A stretch of DNA of 64,000 nt from positions 58,810 through 122,809 of the forward strand of contig JAIVHO010000037.1 in assembly GCA_020201035.1 (NCBI GenBank), given 5' to 3'. Below the pieces are notes generated by a model, which saw only the letters and a list, made by a program, of their open reading frames with translations, ran no database searches and was not told where the DNA came from. This document shows positions 50,796-60,837 of the stretch, in pieces. The stretch is from Bacteroidales bacterium. GTDB lineage: Bacteria; Bacteroidota; Bacteroidia; Bacteroidales; VadinHA17. Numbering within the stretch: position 1 is the stretch's first letter; each line of letters opens with the position of its first letter. The position numbers were made by a program, and so were the translations under genes.

Positions 50796-51923
50796 ATGGC
50801 AGGTATCTACATTCATATTCCTTTCTGCAAAAAGCGGTGTCACTACTGTGATTTTTACAAGACCACAAATATGGAGTTAATGTCATTGTGCGTTTTTGCT
50901 CTTGCCAGAGAGATGGAGTTACGATCCGATTATCTGGAGGGAAAAGAGATAGAAACAATTTATGTTGGCGGAGGAACCCCTTCTCTCTTACACAGGAAAC
51001 AGGCACATCTTATACTGGAAAGTATAAAGACCCGATTTAAAACTGCAAATAATACCGAGATTACAATAGAAGTTAACCCGGAAGATATTACACCAACTGT
51101 TGCCGGGGATCTGATTAAAACAGGATTTAACAGGGTAAGTGTAGGGGTTCAGTCGTGGAATAACAAAGTTCTGAGATCAATGAACCGGCGACATACATGC
51201 AGGCAGGCCCACAGGGCTATAGATAACCTTCAGGATGCAGGTTTTACCAATATTTCCCTTGATCTTATTTACGGCATACCCGGATTAACCAGTCAGGAGT
51301 GGGAGGCAGATCTTGATATTACATTTAAAAAGAATATAAAACATCTCAGCTGCTATCATCTTACTATTGAGCCGAGCACTGTTTTTGGCTCCATGAAAGA
51401 GAAGGGCCTGCTCTCCGAGATAGATGAGGAGGAGAGTGAAAGACAATTCTCCATTCTTACCACCCGAACCAGGGAAATGGGGTTTGTCCACTACGAGATC
51501 TCAAATTTTTGTCTTGAAGGGTATTATTCAAAACATAACAGGGGATACTGGGAGCAGAGTCATTATCTTGGTATTGGTCCGTCAGCTCACAGTTTTAACG
51601 GCTATTCCCGGGAGTGGAATATAAGTGATATAAGGGGTTATTTAAAATCTATAGGAATGGATTTGGTGCCGTCAGAGAGAGAGATTCTGGATGAAGGAAT
51701 GAAGTATAATGAATATATTATGACCTCCCTGAGAACAATGTGGGGAATTGAACCGGCTTATATAGATGCTGAATTCGGGAAGGAAATGTATGATTATCTT
51801 ATAAATATGGCCAGCCGGTATTTCCGGTACGGCTTATTAGAAAAAGTAAGCAATGGCAGAATTGTTCTTACCACGCAGGGCAAAATGACCGCCGACAATA
51901 TTATAAAAGGCCTGATGAAATAG
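50796..51923 (+). CDS. hemW: Radical SAM heme chaperone / coproporphyrinogen oxidase-like HemW
   Basis: IYIHIPFCKKRCHYCDFYKT, YVGGGTPSLL, NRVSVGVQSWNNKVLRSMNRRH. Confidence 0.93.
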   Translation: MAGIYIHIPFCKKRCHYCDFYKTTNMELMSLCVFALAREMELRSDYLEGKEIETIYVGGGTPSLLHRKQAHLILESIKTRFKTANNTEITIEVNPEDITPTVAGDLIKTGFNRVSVGVQSWNNKVLRSMNRRHTCRQAHRAIDNLQDAGFTNISLDLIYGIPGLTSQEWEADLDITFKKNIKHLSCYHLTIEPSTVFGSMKEKGLLSEIDEEESERQFSILTTRTREMGFVHYEISNFCLEGYYSKHNRGYWEQSHYLGIGPSAHSFNGYSREWNISDIRGYLKSIGMDLVPSEREILDEGMKYNEYIMTSLRTMWGIEPAYIDAEFGKEMYDYLINMASRYFRYGLLEKVSNGRIVLTTQGKMTADNIIKGLMK

Positions 51924-51928
51924 GCTTC

Positions 51929-52039
51929 AATCCACCTTCGCGTTCCGCTTCGGCGGACGAGAGAGTGTGGTTAAATTCCCCGGGGCTTGCCCCGGAAAGA
52001 AGGGTCCAGGGCTTGCCCTGGGGTATAATACCATTTATT
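51929..52039 (+). repeat. Interspersed repeat copy 3 (111 bp)
   Basis: Near-identical to 2381-2491. Confidence 0.95.
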
Positions 52040-52054
52040 CAGAGTTTTTTGCCA

Positions 52055-52963
52055 CTATTTAAGCATAAAACTTCCGGTACCTATAAGTTCTCCCTCCAGG
52101 TAAAGTTCAACACTGTAGGTTCCCTCGATAAAGTCACCGTTGTTATCAACATATATACACACTTCCACATCCTGATTGAGATAGTCAACCGTTCGGCTTT
52201 CCGTGTATATAAGATTTTCACCTCCAGCCTGAAAAACATTATCCGGAGAAACAGTAACAAGCAGGGAGTCGGGTCGTAAAACTCTCATATATATTGTTTT
52301 GCTTCCGGCCTCGACAATAGCATTCTCCCTTAAAGTAAAACAAACCATCAGATTGACCATTCTGGATATACGGTCAGTCTCCTTTCTTCTCTGATTAAGA
52401 GGGGTAGGGCGAATGTCCTTTGCCTGAATAACGGAGGCAATCTCCACCTTGGTTGAAAGTTCCTCCCTTACCTTTGAAAGCTCCTGGTTGGATTGTTCAA
52501 AACGGCTTATCTGTTCCTTTATTTCAATATTTTCCGCCACCAGCAGTTTATTCCTTGTATTAAGGGAATCTATCTGTACAATATAGCTTTTCATAATATC
52601 TCTCATGGTACCTATTTCCTTCTTATAGGTACGTATCAGCTGTGCATTTGATGCATTTATTGAGAGGAGCCTCTCTATCTTCTCCTGTTCTTCAACCAGC
52701 TTGGCATTGAGGGTATCATTATTGGTTTTCAGGGTATCATACCCGTGCATAAGCAGAACAAGTTCATTTGCCAGGGAATCTTTCTCCTCTGTAAGGACAT
52801 TCTCCATTTCAACCATATTGTTCTTTTGCACAAAATAGAGTATGCCTACAGCAATAAGCGCGGTTGCAAGGATTGCGGTTGTAACAAACAGTATTACCGG
52901 GGTTTTGCTCCTGGCTGGTTTAATGTTTCCCCCTTTTTCACTATTAGCAGGTTGGTTTTCCAT
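52055..52963 (-). CDS. Membrane-anchored coiled-coil protein of unknown function
   Basis: One TM (VILFVTTAILATALIAVGILYFV) followed by long coiled coil and C-terminal beta region. Confidence 0.7.
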   Translation of the reverse strand: MENQPANSEKGGNIKPARSKTPVILFVTTAILATALIAVGILYFVQKNNMVEMENVLTEEKDSLANELVLLMHGYDTLKTNNDTLNAKLVEEQEKIERLLSINASNAQLIRTYKKEIGTMRDIMKSYIVQIDSLNTRNKLLVAENIEIKEQISRFEQSNQELSKVREELSTKVEIASVIQAKDIRPTPLNQRRKETDRISRMVNLMVCFTLRENAIVEAGSKTIYMRVLRPDSLLVTVSPDNVFQAGGENLIYTESRTVDYLNQDVEVCIYVDNNGDFIEGTYSVELYLEGELIGTGSFMLK

Positions 52964-53112
52964 ATCTTAATCTATTTAATTTGGAACAATACAAAGATAC
53001 AAAATTTTACTCCTATGGGTTTTATTATTAAACTAAAAGTACTATTGCCATAACGGACCCTTATCAGGGTTAACAACTTTTAATAAATATTGACATCCGC
53101 TGGTTCCGGGAA

Positions 53113-53144
53113 TTGAACGATTAAAATCATTTGGCCTACTTTTG
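53113..53144 (+). promoter_or_regulatory. Bacteroidota-type promoter (TTG ... TACTTTTG) for purF-like gene
   Basis: TTG 53113-53115, 21-bp spacer, TACTTTTG 53137-53144. Confidence 0.5.
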
Positions 53145-53159
53145 AACCATCCGTTATTA

Positions 53160-53244
53160 AATAAATGGTATTATACCCCAGGGCAAGCCCCGGGGAATTT
53201 AACCACACCCTCTCGTCCGCCGAAGCGGAACGCGAAGGTGGATT
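53160..53244 (-). repeat. Interspersed repeat copy 4 (85 bp, internal 26-bp deletion)
   Basis: Reverse complement of family; collapsed between the two GGGCAAGCCC segments. Confidence 0.95.
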
Positions 53245-53258
53245 AAAAAATAAATTAT

Positions 53259-54662
53259 ATGAGTGGATTTTTTGGGGCCATATCGAGCAACGACACGGTT
53301 AATGATGTTTTTTATGGAACGGATTATCATTCACATCTGGGGACAAGAAGGGCGGGGATGGTATTTTATAACACCGATTCCGGTTTCAGAAGGTCTATCC
53401 ATAACATTGAAAACGGCTGGTTCAGGACTAAATTTGAGGATGAGCTGGCCGGTTTCCGTGGAAATTCGGGTATGGGTGTAATAAGCGATACTGATCCCCA
53501 GCCAATTCTTTTTAATTCACATCTGGGACGGTTTGCCATATCTACGGTAAGCAGGATAATTAACCTACAGGAGCTGGAGGATGCATTCCTGAAGAAAAGA
53601 AATCATTTTACAGAGAATTTTGAGGGCAATGTTAATCCGACCGAGATGGTTGCAAGCCTGATATGTGAGGAGGATAACTGGGTTGACGGAATTGAGAATG
53701 TGTATGACAAGATAAGGGGGTCATGTTCAATGATTATCTTAACAGGTAACTCAATTATTGCAGCCAGGGATAAGCTGGGTCGCACACCTGTCGTCATTGG
53801 CAAGAGGGAGGATGGTTATGCGGTGGCTTCCGAATCGTCATCTTTTCCAAATCTGGGATATGAAACGGAATATTTTCCGGGGGCGGGAGAGATTATAGAA
53901 ATAACGGCCGAAGGTTATACAACACTTAAACCGGCAGGCACCAGAATGCAGGTTTGTGCTTTTCTCTGGGTTTATTATGGTTATCCTCCATCCTGTTATG
54001 AAGGAATAAATGTTGAACAGTGCAGATACAGGTGCGGTGCCGCACTTGCCCGTCGTGACAGTATTGATGCCGATTTTGTATGTGGCATCCCCGATTCCGG
54101 CGTGGGACATGCCGTTGGATATTCCAATGAGAGGGGGATACCATATATGAGGGCTTACTCCAAGTATACACCAACATGGCCAAGAAGCTTTATGCCACAG
54201 AATCAGTCTATGCGTTCACTGGTTGCTAAGATGAAGTTAATACCCAATCGTGGTATAATTGAGGGAAAAAGAATGATATTTTGCGATGACTCCATTGTCA
54301 GGGGCACACAGCTTAAGGATAACGCCGTTGATCTAAGGAATGCCGGGGCCGGGGAGGTACATATGAGAATAGCATGTCCACCGCTTCTATACCCGTGTGA
54401 TTTCCTCAATTTTTCTCAGTCGCGCAGCACCCTTGAACTTGCAACCCGCACGGCAATATCACAGCTTGAAGGTTCTGAGAAAAACCTTAACCTGTATGCC
54501 GATTCAAAAACTGAAAGATACCATGATATGGTTAATAAGATAGCTTCCAATCTGGGTATAGACTCTCTTATTTATCAGGAGCTTGATGATCTGGTTGAGG
54601 CAATAGGTATTCCGCGGGAGAATCTCTGTACCCATTGCTGGGATTCAGCAAGTTATTTCTGA
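53259..54662 (+). CDS. Amidophosphoribosyltransferase-like protein (Ntn glutaminase-like domain with MS at N-terminus + PRTase domain)
   Basis: MSGFFGAISSND..., PRPP-binding IFCDDSIVRGTQLKDN, CGIPDSGVGHAVGYS. Confidence 0.85.
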   Translation: MSGFFGAISSNDTVNDVFYGTDYHSHLGTRRAGMVFYNTDSGFRRSIHNIENGWFRTKFEDELAGFRGNSGMGVISDTDPQPILFNSHLGRFAISTVSRIINLQELEDAFLKKRNHFTENFEGNVNPTEMVASLICEEDNWVDGIENVYDKIRGSCSMIILTGNSIIAARDKLGRTPVVIGKREDGYAVASESSSFPNLGYETEYFPGAGEIIEITAEGYTTLKPAGTRMQVCAFLWVYYGYPPSCYEGINVEQCRYRCGAALARRDSIDADFVCGIPDSGVGHAVGYSNERGIPYMRAYSKYTPTWPRSFMPQNQSMRSLVAKMKLIPNRGIIEGKRMIFCDDSIVRGTQLKDNAVDLRNAGAGEVHMRIACPPLLYPCDFLNFSQSRSTLELATRTAISQLEGSEKNLNLYADSKTERYHDMVNKIASNLGIDSLIYQELDDLVEAIGIPRENLCTHCWDSASYF

Positions 54663-54702
54663 GAAAACCCTGCTGACAGGGTGTAAAGGAGTTAAAGCCG
54701 GA

Positions 54703-55122
54703 CTACTGTGCTTCCTTAAGCAGTGTCAGAACTTTCAGTATCTCCCCGGGCATGCAGGGCCTGCCATCTTTTAATGCTGCACCCGTTATTTTGGCGTCAA
54801 GAACTTTTTCCATCCCGGGAAGCCTGAAGAGATGCTGGTCAAAAAGGACCCTTATATTTCCCTTAACTGAAAGAGTGGTTTTAATGACAAATCTGTCTCC
54901 GCTCTTTAACGGCAGACGGTAATCAAGCTCGGCTCTTACAACAATCAGATCAGTTCCCCTTTTATGCAGCTCCTCAAAGTCAACGTCCAGGCTTAACAGG
55001 TATTTATGCCTTGCATGTTCCAGATAATGCATATAGTTGGCGTTATTAACAATTCCCTGAAGGTCAACTTCATAATCACGAACCTCCATCTCAAGGGTGT
55101 CAAAGGGAGTTATTTTATTCAT
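54703..55122 (-). CDS. Acyl-CoA thioesterase, 4HBT (YbgC-like) family
   Basis: VRDYEVDLQGIVNNANYMHYLEHARHKYL. Confidence 0.9.
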   Translation of the reverse strand: MNKITPFDTLEMEVRDYEVDLQGIVNNANYMHYLEHARHKYLLSLDVDFEELHKRGTDLIVVRAELDYRLPLKSGDRFVIKTTLSVKGNIRVLFDQHLFRLPGMEKVLDAKITGAALKDGRPCMPGEILKVLTLLKEAQ

Positions 55123-55398
55123 TATTACCTTCTTTGATTATTTGCATAAGGGGCAGTCAAAAATATAAAATCTCCCTTATATCATGAAAAGAAAAGCATA
55201 AATGGTTTTAAACGGTGCGAAGAGTACGCAACATTATTGAAAATCGCGGCTTCGTATACGGAATAGGTGAAATCCGGGTAAAATTGAACGGAATCAGAAA
55301 AAATGTTATACCCGAAAAGGGTTATGACCGTGATATTATCCTAACTTTGGTTTTACTTTTTACTGTTATGATACCAATTAACCAAAACCTGTACTACT

Positions 55399-58206
55399 AT
55401 GCTTAAAATTAGAAATTTTCTGTCCATTCTGTTCATGGCCTCATTAATCATTCCCGGTTGTAAAAACGGGGGAGAGGCTGAACTTAAAATTGATTATGAA
55501 AAGTATATTCTGGACAATGGCCTGGAGGTTATACTTCACAAAGACAAATCAGACCCAATCGTTGCTGTTGCCATACAGTATCATGTGGGATCAAACCGCG
55601 AAGTACCGGGAAGAACCGGCTTTGCCCACCTTTTTGAACATATGATGTTTCAACAGTCTGAGAATGTGGGCCAGGATCAGTTTTTCAAGTATATTCAGGG
55701 TGCGGGCGGCACTCTCAACGGAGGAACCAGCAAGGATGGCACTGTCTATTTCGAAGTAGTTCCCCGCAATGCTCTGGAGCTGGCCCTCTGGCTTGAATCG
55801 GACCGGATGGGATATCTTTCAAACACGGTGACGGAATCAGCTTTTGCGAATCAGCAGAATGTGGTTCAGAATGAGAAGCGTCAAAGTTATGACAATCAGC
55901 CTTACGGCCATAACGGTTATGTTATCGATAAAAATCTCTATCCTGCTGATCATCCCTACTCATGGCAGGTAATCGGGGAGATGGAAGATCTTTTTAATGC
56001 TACGGTGGATGATGTCAAGGAGTTTCATGCCAGATTTTATGTTCCCAATAACGCAACCCTTACCATAGCAGGTGATTTTGATGAGACCACTATTAAGGAT
56101 ATTGTTCAGAAATATTTTGGAGAGATCCCTGCCGGGGAGAAGGTGGAAGATCCCGAACCGATGCCGGTAAACCTCGCTGAGACAAAGAAGCTGTATCACG
56201 AGGATAATTTTGCACGCACTCCTCAGCTTACGATGGTATGGCCAACGGTTGAGCAGTATCATGCCGACGCCTACCCTCTGACATTTCTGGGGCAGTTGCT
56301 GGGAAGCGGCAAAAAGGCACCTTTTTACAGGGTACTGGTGAAAGATAAGAGACTCACCTCAAGGGTTTCAGTTTATAACAGTTCAATGGAGCTTGCCGGC
56401 ACGTTCAGGGTCTCTGTAAATGCCAATCCCGGCATTTCACTTTCGGATGTTGAGAGTGCTGTTAATATGGCATTTGCCCTGTTTGAGGAGGAAGGGATTA
56501 CAGATGCTGATGTTGAAAGGCTTAAGGCCGGACAGGAAACAGGTTTTTACAATGGAATTAGTTCTGTTCTTGGTAAGTCATTTCAGCTGGCCAGGGCAAA
56601 TGAGTATGCGGGAGACCCGTCCTTTCTTACTACAGAACTTGAAAGAATTAAGGCAGTAACAAAAGAGGATGTTATAAGGGTATATGAGAAATATATCAAA
56701 GACAGGCCGTTTGTTGCAACCAGCTTTGTGCCCCGGGGTATGATTGCCATGGTGGCAGAGGGTTCGGTAAATGCAGGTATTGTTGAAGAGAATGTACTGG
56801 ATGCTACAGAGGTTGATCAGTCACAGTTTGAATCTGATGAGGTTATTGAGAAAACCCCAACATCTTTTGACCGTTCTGTACCTCCGCCTGTTGGGCCGGA
56901 TCCGGAGATGAATATACCTGAAGTATGGACTGGAGATGCTGGTGGTGTAAAAGTTCACGGTATTTTCCACAATGAGGTACCGCTGATACAATATTCCATT
57001 ATGATTGACGGAGGGCACCTGCTTGATCCGGAAGGCAAGGGTGGTACAGCGAGCCTGATGGCCGGGATGCTTACTGAAGGTACAGCCCTTAAGACTCCTG
57101 AAGAGTTGGAGGAGGCTATTGATCTTCTGGGTGCCAGAATAAATGTTTCGGCATCAACTGATTATATAACAGTGGGAGTGAATACCCTTGAGCGTAACTT
57201 TGAAAAGACATTGGAACTTGTTAAGGAGATATTGCTGCAGCCCCGCTGGGATGAAGAGCAGTTTGAACTTGCCAAATCAAGTGCGCTCTTTTCACTGGTG
57301 CGTAACAAGGCCAATGCATCCTATCTGGCTTCAAGGACATTCAGTACACTGCTTTACGGCGAGGGTCACATACTGGCTGTGCCAACAGGAGGTACTGAGG
57401 AAAGCGTAGAATCAATAACGATTGATGACCTTAAGGAGTTTTACAACGCCAATATCTCACCAACGGTGGCAAGGATTACCATTTCAGGAGATATTGAGAC
57501 AGAGAGGGCTGAAGCTGCTTTTTCAGGCCTTGTTAATGAATGGGAACCGCGGGAGGTTGTTCTGCCGGAAATTGAGGTTCCGGAAAATCCGGATAAATCA
57601 CAGATCTATTTTGTTGATATGCCTGACGCAAAGCAGTCTGTAATACAGATCGGCAATATTGCCATTCCACGCAGTCACCCCGATTTCTACGGAGCTGAGG
57701 TAGTTAACTACAAGCTGGGAGGATCCTTTAACGGGGTACTTAATCTGATTCTGCGTGAGGAGAAGGGGTTTACCTATGGTGCAAGATCAGGATTCTCAGG
57801 CAACAGGATTGCCGGGACCTTCAGCGCCAGCTCCAGTGTAAGAACCACCGCAACCCTTGAGTCGGTTCAGATATTTAAGGATGAGATGGAAAAATATCGT
57901 AAGGGCATTTCATCAGAGGATCTTGAATTCACCAGGGAGTCACTTATTAAATCAAACGCCCTTAGGTTTGAAACACTGGGTGCCCTGCAGGGGATGCTTA
58001 ATGAAATAAGCACCTATAATCTGCCATTTGACTATCCGGCCCAGGAGGAGAGGTTTCTCAGGAATCTTACTTTAGAACAGCATCAGCAACTGGCAGAAAA
58101 ATATATTGACCCTTCAGGGATGTATTATGTTATTGTAGGGGACGCCGCTACGCAGCTTGATCTTTTAAAAGAGGTGGGTTTTGGCGCTCCGCTACTGGTA
58201 AAATAG
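55399..58206 (+). CDS. M16-family (insulinase/pitrilysin) zinc metallopeptidase, duplicated domains, lipoprotein
   Basis: GRTGFAHLFEHMMFQ (HxxEH), lipobox IIPGC, C-terminal second M16 domain. Confidence 0.93.
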   Translation: MLKIRNFLSILFMASLIIPGCKNGGEAELKIDYEKYILDNGLEVILHKDKSDPIVAVAIQYHVGSNREVPGRTGFAHLFEHMMFQQSENVGQDQFFKYIQGAGGTLNGGTSKDGTVYFEVVPRNALELALWLESDRMGYLSNTVTESAFANQQNVVQNEKRQSYDNQPYGHNGYVIDKNLYPADHPYSWQVIGEMEDLFNATVDDVKEFHARFYVPNNATLTIAGDFDETTIKDIVQKYFGEIPAGEKVEDPEPMPVNLAETKKLYHEDNFARTPQLTMVWPTVEQYHADAYPLTFLGQLLGSGKKAPFYRVLVKDKRLTSRVSVYNSSMELAGTFRVSVNANPGISLSDVESAVNMAFALFEEEGITDADVERLKAGQETGFYNGISSVLGKSFQLARANEYAGDPSFLTTELERIKAVTKEDVIRVYEKYIKDRPFVATSFVPRGMIAMVAEGSVNAGIVEENVLDATEVDQSQFESDEVIEKTPTSFDRSVPPPVGPDPEMNIPEVWTGDAGGVKVHGIFHNEVPLIQYSIMIDGGHLLDPEGKGGTASLMAGMLTEGTALKTPEELEEAIDLLGARINVSASTDYITVGVNTLERNFEKTLELVKEILLQPRWDEEQFELAKSSALFSLVRNKANASYLASRTFSTLLYGEGHILAVPTGGTEESVESITIDDLKEFYNANISPTVARITISGDIETERAEAAFSGLVNEWEPREVVLPEIEVPENPDKSQIYFVDMPDAKQSVIQIGNIAIPRSHPDFYGAEVVNYKLGGSFNGVLNLILREEKGFTYGARSGFSGNRIAGTFSASSSVRTTATLESVQIFKDEMEKYRKGISSEDLEFTRESLIKSNALRFETLGALQGMLNEISTYNLPFDYPAQEERFLRNLTLEQHQQLAEKYIDPSGMYYVIVGDAATQLDLLKEVGFGAPLLVK

Positions 58207-58248
58207 AATCCTGTTGTTAAATTTATCATTTACAGAGCTATCAGATTA

Positions 58249-58704
58249 ATGAACAATCTTTCCCGGCTTAAACCAGGGGTTAACAAAAGATACCTGATGC
58301 TCCTTGCCGGAGCAATGTGGATGGGAGTAGGGATAATGCTTTGTAATATGGCTTACAGATGGCTGTCAGACTCTTCGGAGTCTGCGGCCTTCTTTTATAT
58401 TCCGGGTATTGTTGCAGCCCTTGTAATTCATCATTTCGGATTTCTTAGAATCGTTGACCGCAATCTGGGTCGTATTAAGCCTATGAGCGGAAGGAGGTGT
58501 ATCTTTTCGTTTATGCCCTGGCGCAGCTACCTTCTGGTTGCTGTAATGATGACTATGGGAATAGTACTGCGAAACTCATCCCTGCCGCGCAACTACCTGT
58601 CTGTAATGTACATAGCGATAGGGCTCTCTCTTTTTCTTTCAAGTATAAGATATTTCAGGCATTTTATTCTATCCTTCAGGGAAAGGGAGGAGACTGAGCA
58701 GTAG
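58249..58704 (+). CDS. Hypothetical multi-TM membrane protein
   Basis: 151-aa ORF with several TM helices. Confidence 0.65.
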   Translation: MNNLSRLKPGVNKRYLMLLAGAMWMGVGIMLCNMAYRWLSDSSESAAFFYIPGIVAALVIHHFGFLRIVDRNLGRIKPMSGRRCIFSFMPWRSYLLVAVMMTMGIVLRNSSLPRNYLSVMYIAIGLSLFLSSIRYFRHFILSFREREETEQ

Positions 58705-58798
58705 CTATGTATCATCACAGATTATCAACAGTCCTTCCGGCAATCCTCTGTTAAGGGATTATCAACGGTTCTGCCGTCCTGTTTTAGGTTTTGTATTA

Positions 58799-59401
58799 TC
58801 AGGGAGCCAGCAACCTTTTTGACCATTCCCCGTTTGCGAGCCGGTATTCTACACGGTAGTGGAACCTGTCGATGCCCTCCTTCCAAAACTCAAGCATATC
58901 AGGGATCAACCTGTATCCGCCCCAGTTTGCCGGTCGCGGCGGATCTGTTCCGCGATATTGCAGTGTCCTGTTCTCCAGATCGGATAGAAGTTCCTGAATA
59001 TTCTCAATCTCCCTGCTTTGCGGTGATACCAGGGCATTGAATTTGTGACCCCTTGAGCGTGAGTTAAAATAGGCATCAGATTCTTCCGGAGTTGTCCTGG
59101 TCACACTGCCTTCAATTCTAATCTGTTTATGGAACCGTGGCCAGTAGAAGAGCATTGCTGCTCTGTTGTTTTCCCGTAACTGTTCACCTTTTCTGCTATT
59201 GTAGTTGGTAAAAAAGACAAAACCGTTATCTCCGTATCCTTTAAGTAACACAATTCTTGAAGAAACACGTCCAGAGGCAGTAGCTGTAGAGAGGGCTACA
59301 GCATTAAAATTCTCCAGAGCCTCTGTTTCAACAGGCAGGTACCATTCCCTGAACTCTTCAAAAGGGTTGTCCCTGTAATTTTTAATATTAAATTTTTCCA
59401 T
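58799..59401 (-). CDS. pdxH: Pyridoxamine 5'-phosphate oxidase
   Basis: SSRIVLLKGYGDNGFVFFTNYNSRKGEQL, WGGYRLIPDMLEFWKEGIDRFHYRVEY. Confidence 0.95.
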   Translation of the reverse strand: MEKFNIKNYRDNPFEEFREWYLPVETEALENFNAVALSTATASGRVSSRIVLLKGYGDNGFVFFTNYNSRKGEQLRENNRAAMLFYWPRFHKQIRIEGSVTRTTPEESDAYFNSRSRGHKFNALVSPQSREIENIQELLSDLENRTLQYRGTDPPRPANWGGYRLIPDMLEFWKEGIDRFHYRVEYRLANGEWSKRLLAP

Positions 59402-59455
59402 TTCTTCTCCTCCCGGTCTTATTTATATTAAACATTTACAGGGGGTGACTTGTTT

Positions 59456-59463
59456 TACTTTTG
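59456..59463 (+). promoter_or_regulatory. Bacteroidota-type -7 element TACTTTTG upstream of thioredoxin-like gene
   Basis: Matches TAnnTTTG; 20 bp before ATG 59483. Confidence 0.45.
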
Positions 59464-59482
59464 TAAAAAAAAGGAGGCAGAT

Positions 59483-60067
59483 ATGGCATTTACGCTTAAC
59501 ACAGGGTCTGATATCCCCGATTTCAGACTTAAGTCTACAACGGGGGAGTTTTTATCTCCCGGAGATTTCAGCAGCTTTCCATTTCTTGTGATCTTCTTCA
59601 CCTGCAATCACTGTCCGTATGTTATAGCTTCTGATGAGCATACACGTTCGGTGGCTGAGAAATACGCCTCCCACGGGGTACGTTTTGTAGCCATCAATTC
59701 AAACAGCCCGAATACATACAGGGAGGATGATTTTGAACATATGAAGGAGCGGATGGAGCAGTACAAATTTCCCTGGCCCTATCTCTACGATGAGACGCAG
59801 GAGACAGCCCTTGCTTACGGTGCACTCCGGACGCCCCATTTCTATCTTTTTGACAGCGACCGAAAACTGGTATATACAGGCAGGGCCTTAGATAACCCAA
59901 GGAATCCCTCAATGTCATCACACCATGATCTTGAGCGTGCTCTTGATGAGCTTATTGAAGGAAAACCGGTTTCTCAGCCTGTAACAAACCCGGTGGGTTG
60001 TAATATCAAATGGGAAGGCAAGGATAAGCACTGGATGCCACCGGAGGCATGTGACCTTGTTTACTGA
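59483..60067 (+). CDS. Thioredoxin-family / AhpC-TSA-like protein
   Basis: [38 protein letters not shown]. Confidence 0.88.
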   Translation: MAFTLNTGSDIPDFRLKSTTGEFLSPGDFSSFPFLVIFFTCNHCPYVIASDEHTRSVAEKYASHGVRFVAINSNSPNTYREDDFEHMKERMEQYKFPWPYLYDETQETALAYGALRTPHFYLFDSDRKLVYTGRALDNPRNPSMSSHHDLERALDELIEGKPVSQPVTNPVGCNIKWEGKDKHWMPPEACDLVY

Positions 60068-60163
60068 TTTTCAATACACCCTGACATCAGGTCATCCCTT
60101 ATCCATTTGGCCCGGGGTCAAACCTCGACAGTTCTTATGATCAAAGCAACCATCAGATACCGG

Positions 60164-60691
60164 CTAATGATTTTTTAGTACCTGCGCGGCAACAATGTCA
60201 AAGACCCGGGGAAACCATGCCGACCATCGCTCCGGGTTACCGGATAACTCTTTTGCAATCATGGCAGGTGTCATCCAGCGCCACTCCATCACCTCGTCAG
60301 GGTCTGGCACCGGAATGCCATCCCATCGGGCAACATAAATATGATCAATCTCATTCTCAGTAAGTCCGGTATCGAATCGTGCGATATAATGGAATGTTTC
60401 AGAATAGACAGGTTCAGCATCAACACCCATCTCAAACCGTAACCTCTCCCTTGCAGCCACATCCATCTCCTTCCCCTGTATCAGATGACTGCAGCAGCTG
60501 TTGGTCCACACTCCTCCGGAGTGATACTTGCCGGCAGCCCTCCTCTGTATCAGCCATTCACCCTTACCGTTGATTACAACAACTGAAAAGGCACGATGAA
60601 GAAGCCCTTTCCGGTGAACCTCAATCTTATCGTGATAGCCGGTAATATTATCTCCGGCATCCACCACTGCTATTAAATTCTCATTGACCAT
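60164..60691 (-). CDS. idi: Isopentenyl-diphosphate delta-isomerase (NUDIX)
   Basis: HRAFSVVVINGKGEWLIQRRAAGKYHSGGVWTNSCCSH. Confidence 0.93.
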   Translation of the reverse strand: MVNENLIAVVDAGDNITGYHDKIEVHRKGLLHRAFSVVVINGKGEWLIQRRAAGKYHSGGVWTNSCCSHLIQGKEMDVAARERLRFEMGVDAEPVYSETFHYIARFDTGLTENEIDHIYVARWDGIPVPDPDEVMEWRWMTPAMIAKELSGNPERWSAWFPRVFDIVAAQVLKNH

Positions 60692-60837
60692 TTTTGTGAC
60701 AATATCCGATTAACTCATACCGGTAAAACAATATAGTTATAATTTATGTTTACCGAAATTGTTGCTACAGTTTGCCGGATTAAGTAAATTGTATTGATTA
60801 ATTATTTTACACGGACCATGTTTTCCTTATAAGTGTT

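Noticed and set aside
55215-55406. 63-aa ORF upstream of the M16 peptidase
   Set aside because: Overlaps a probable promoter region (TAACTTTG at 55342-55349), low-complexity composition, no recognisable motif.
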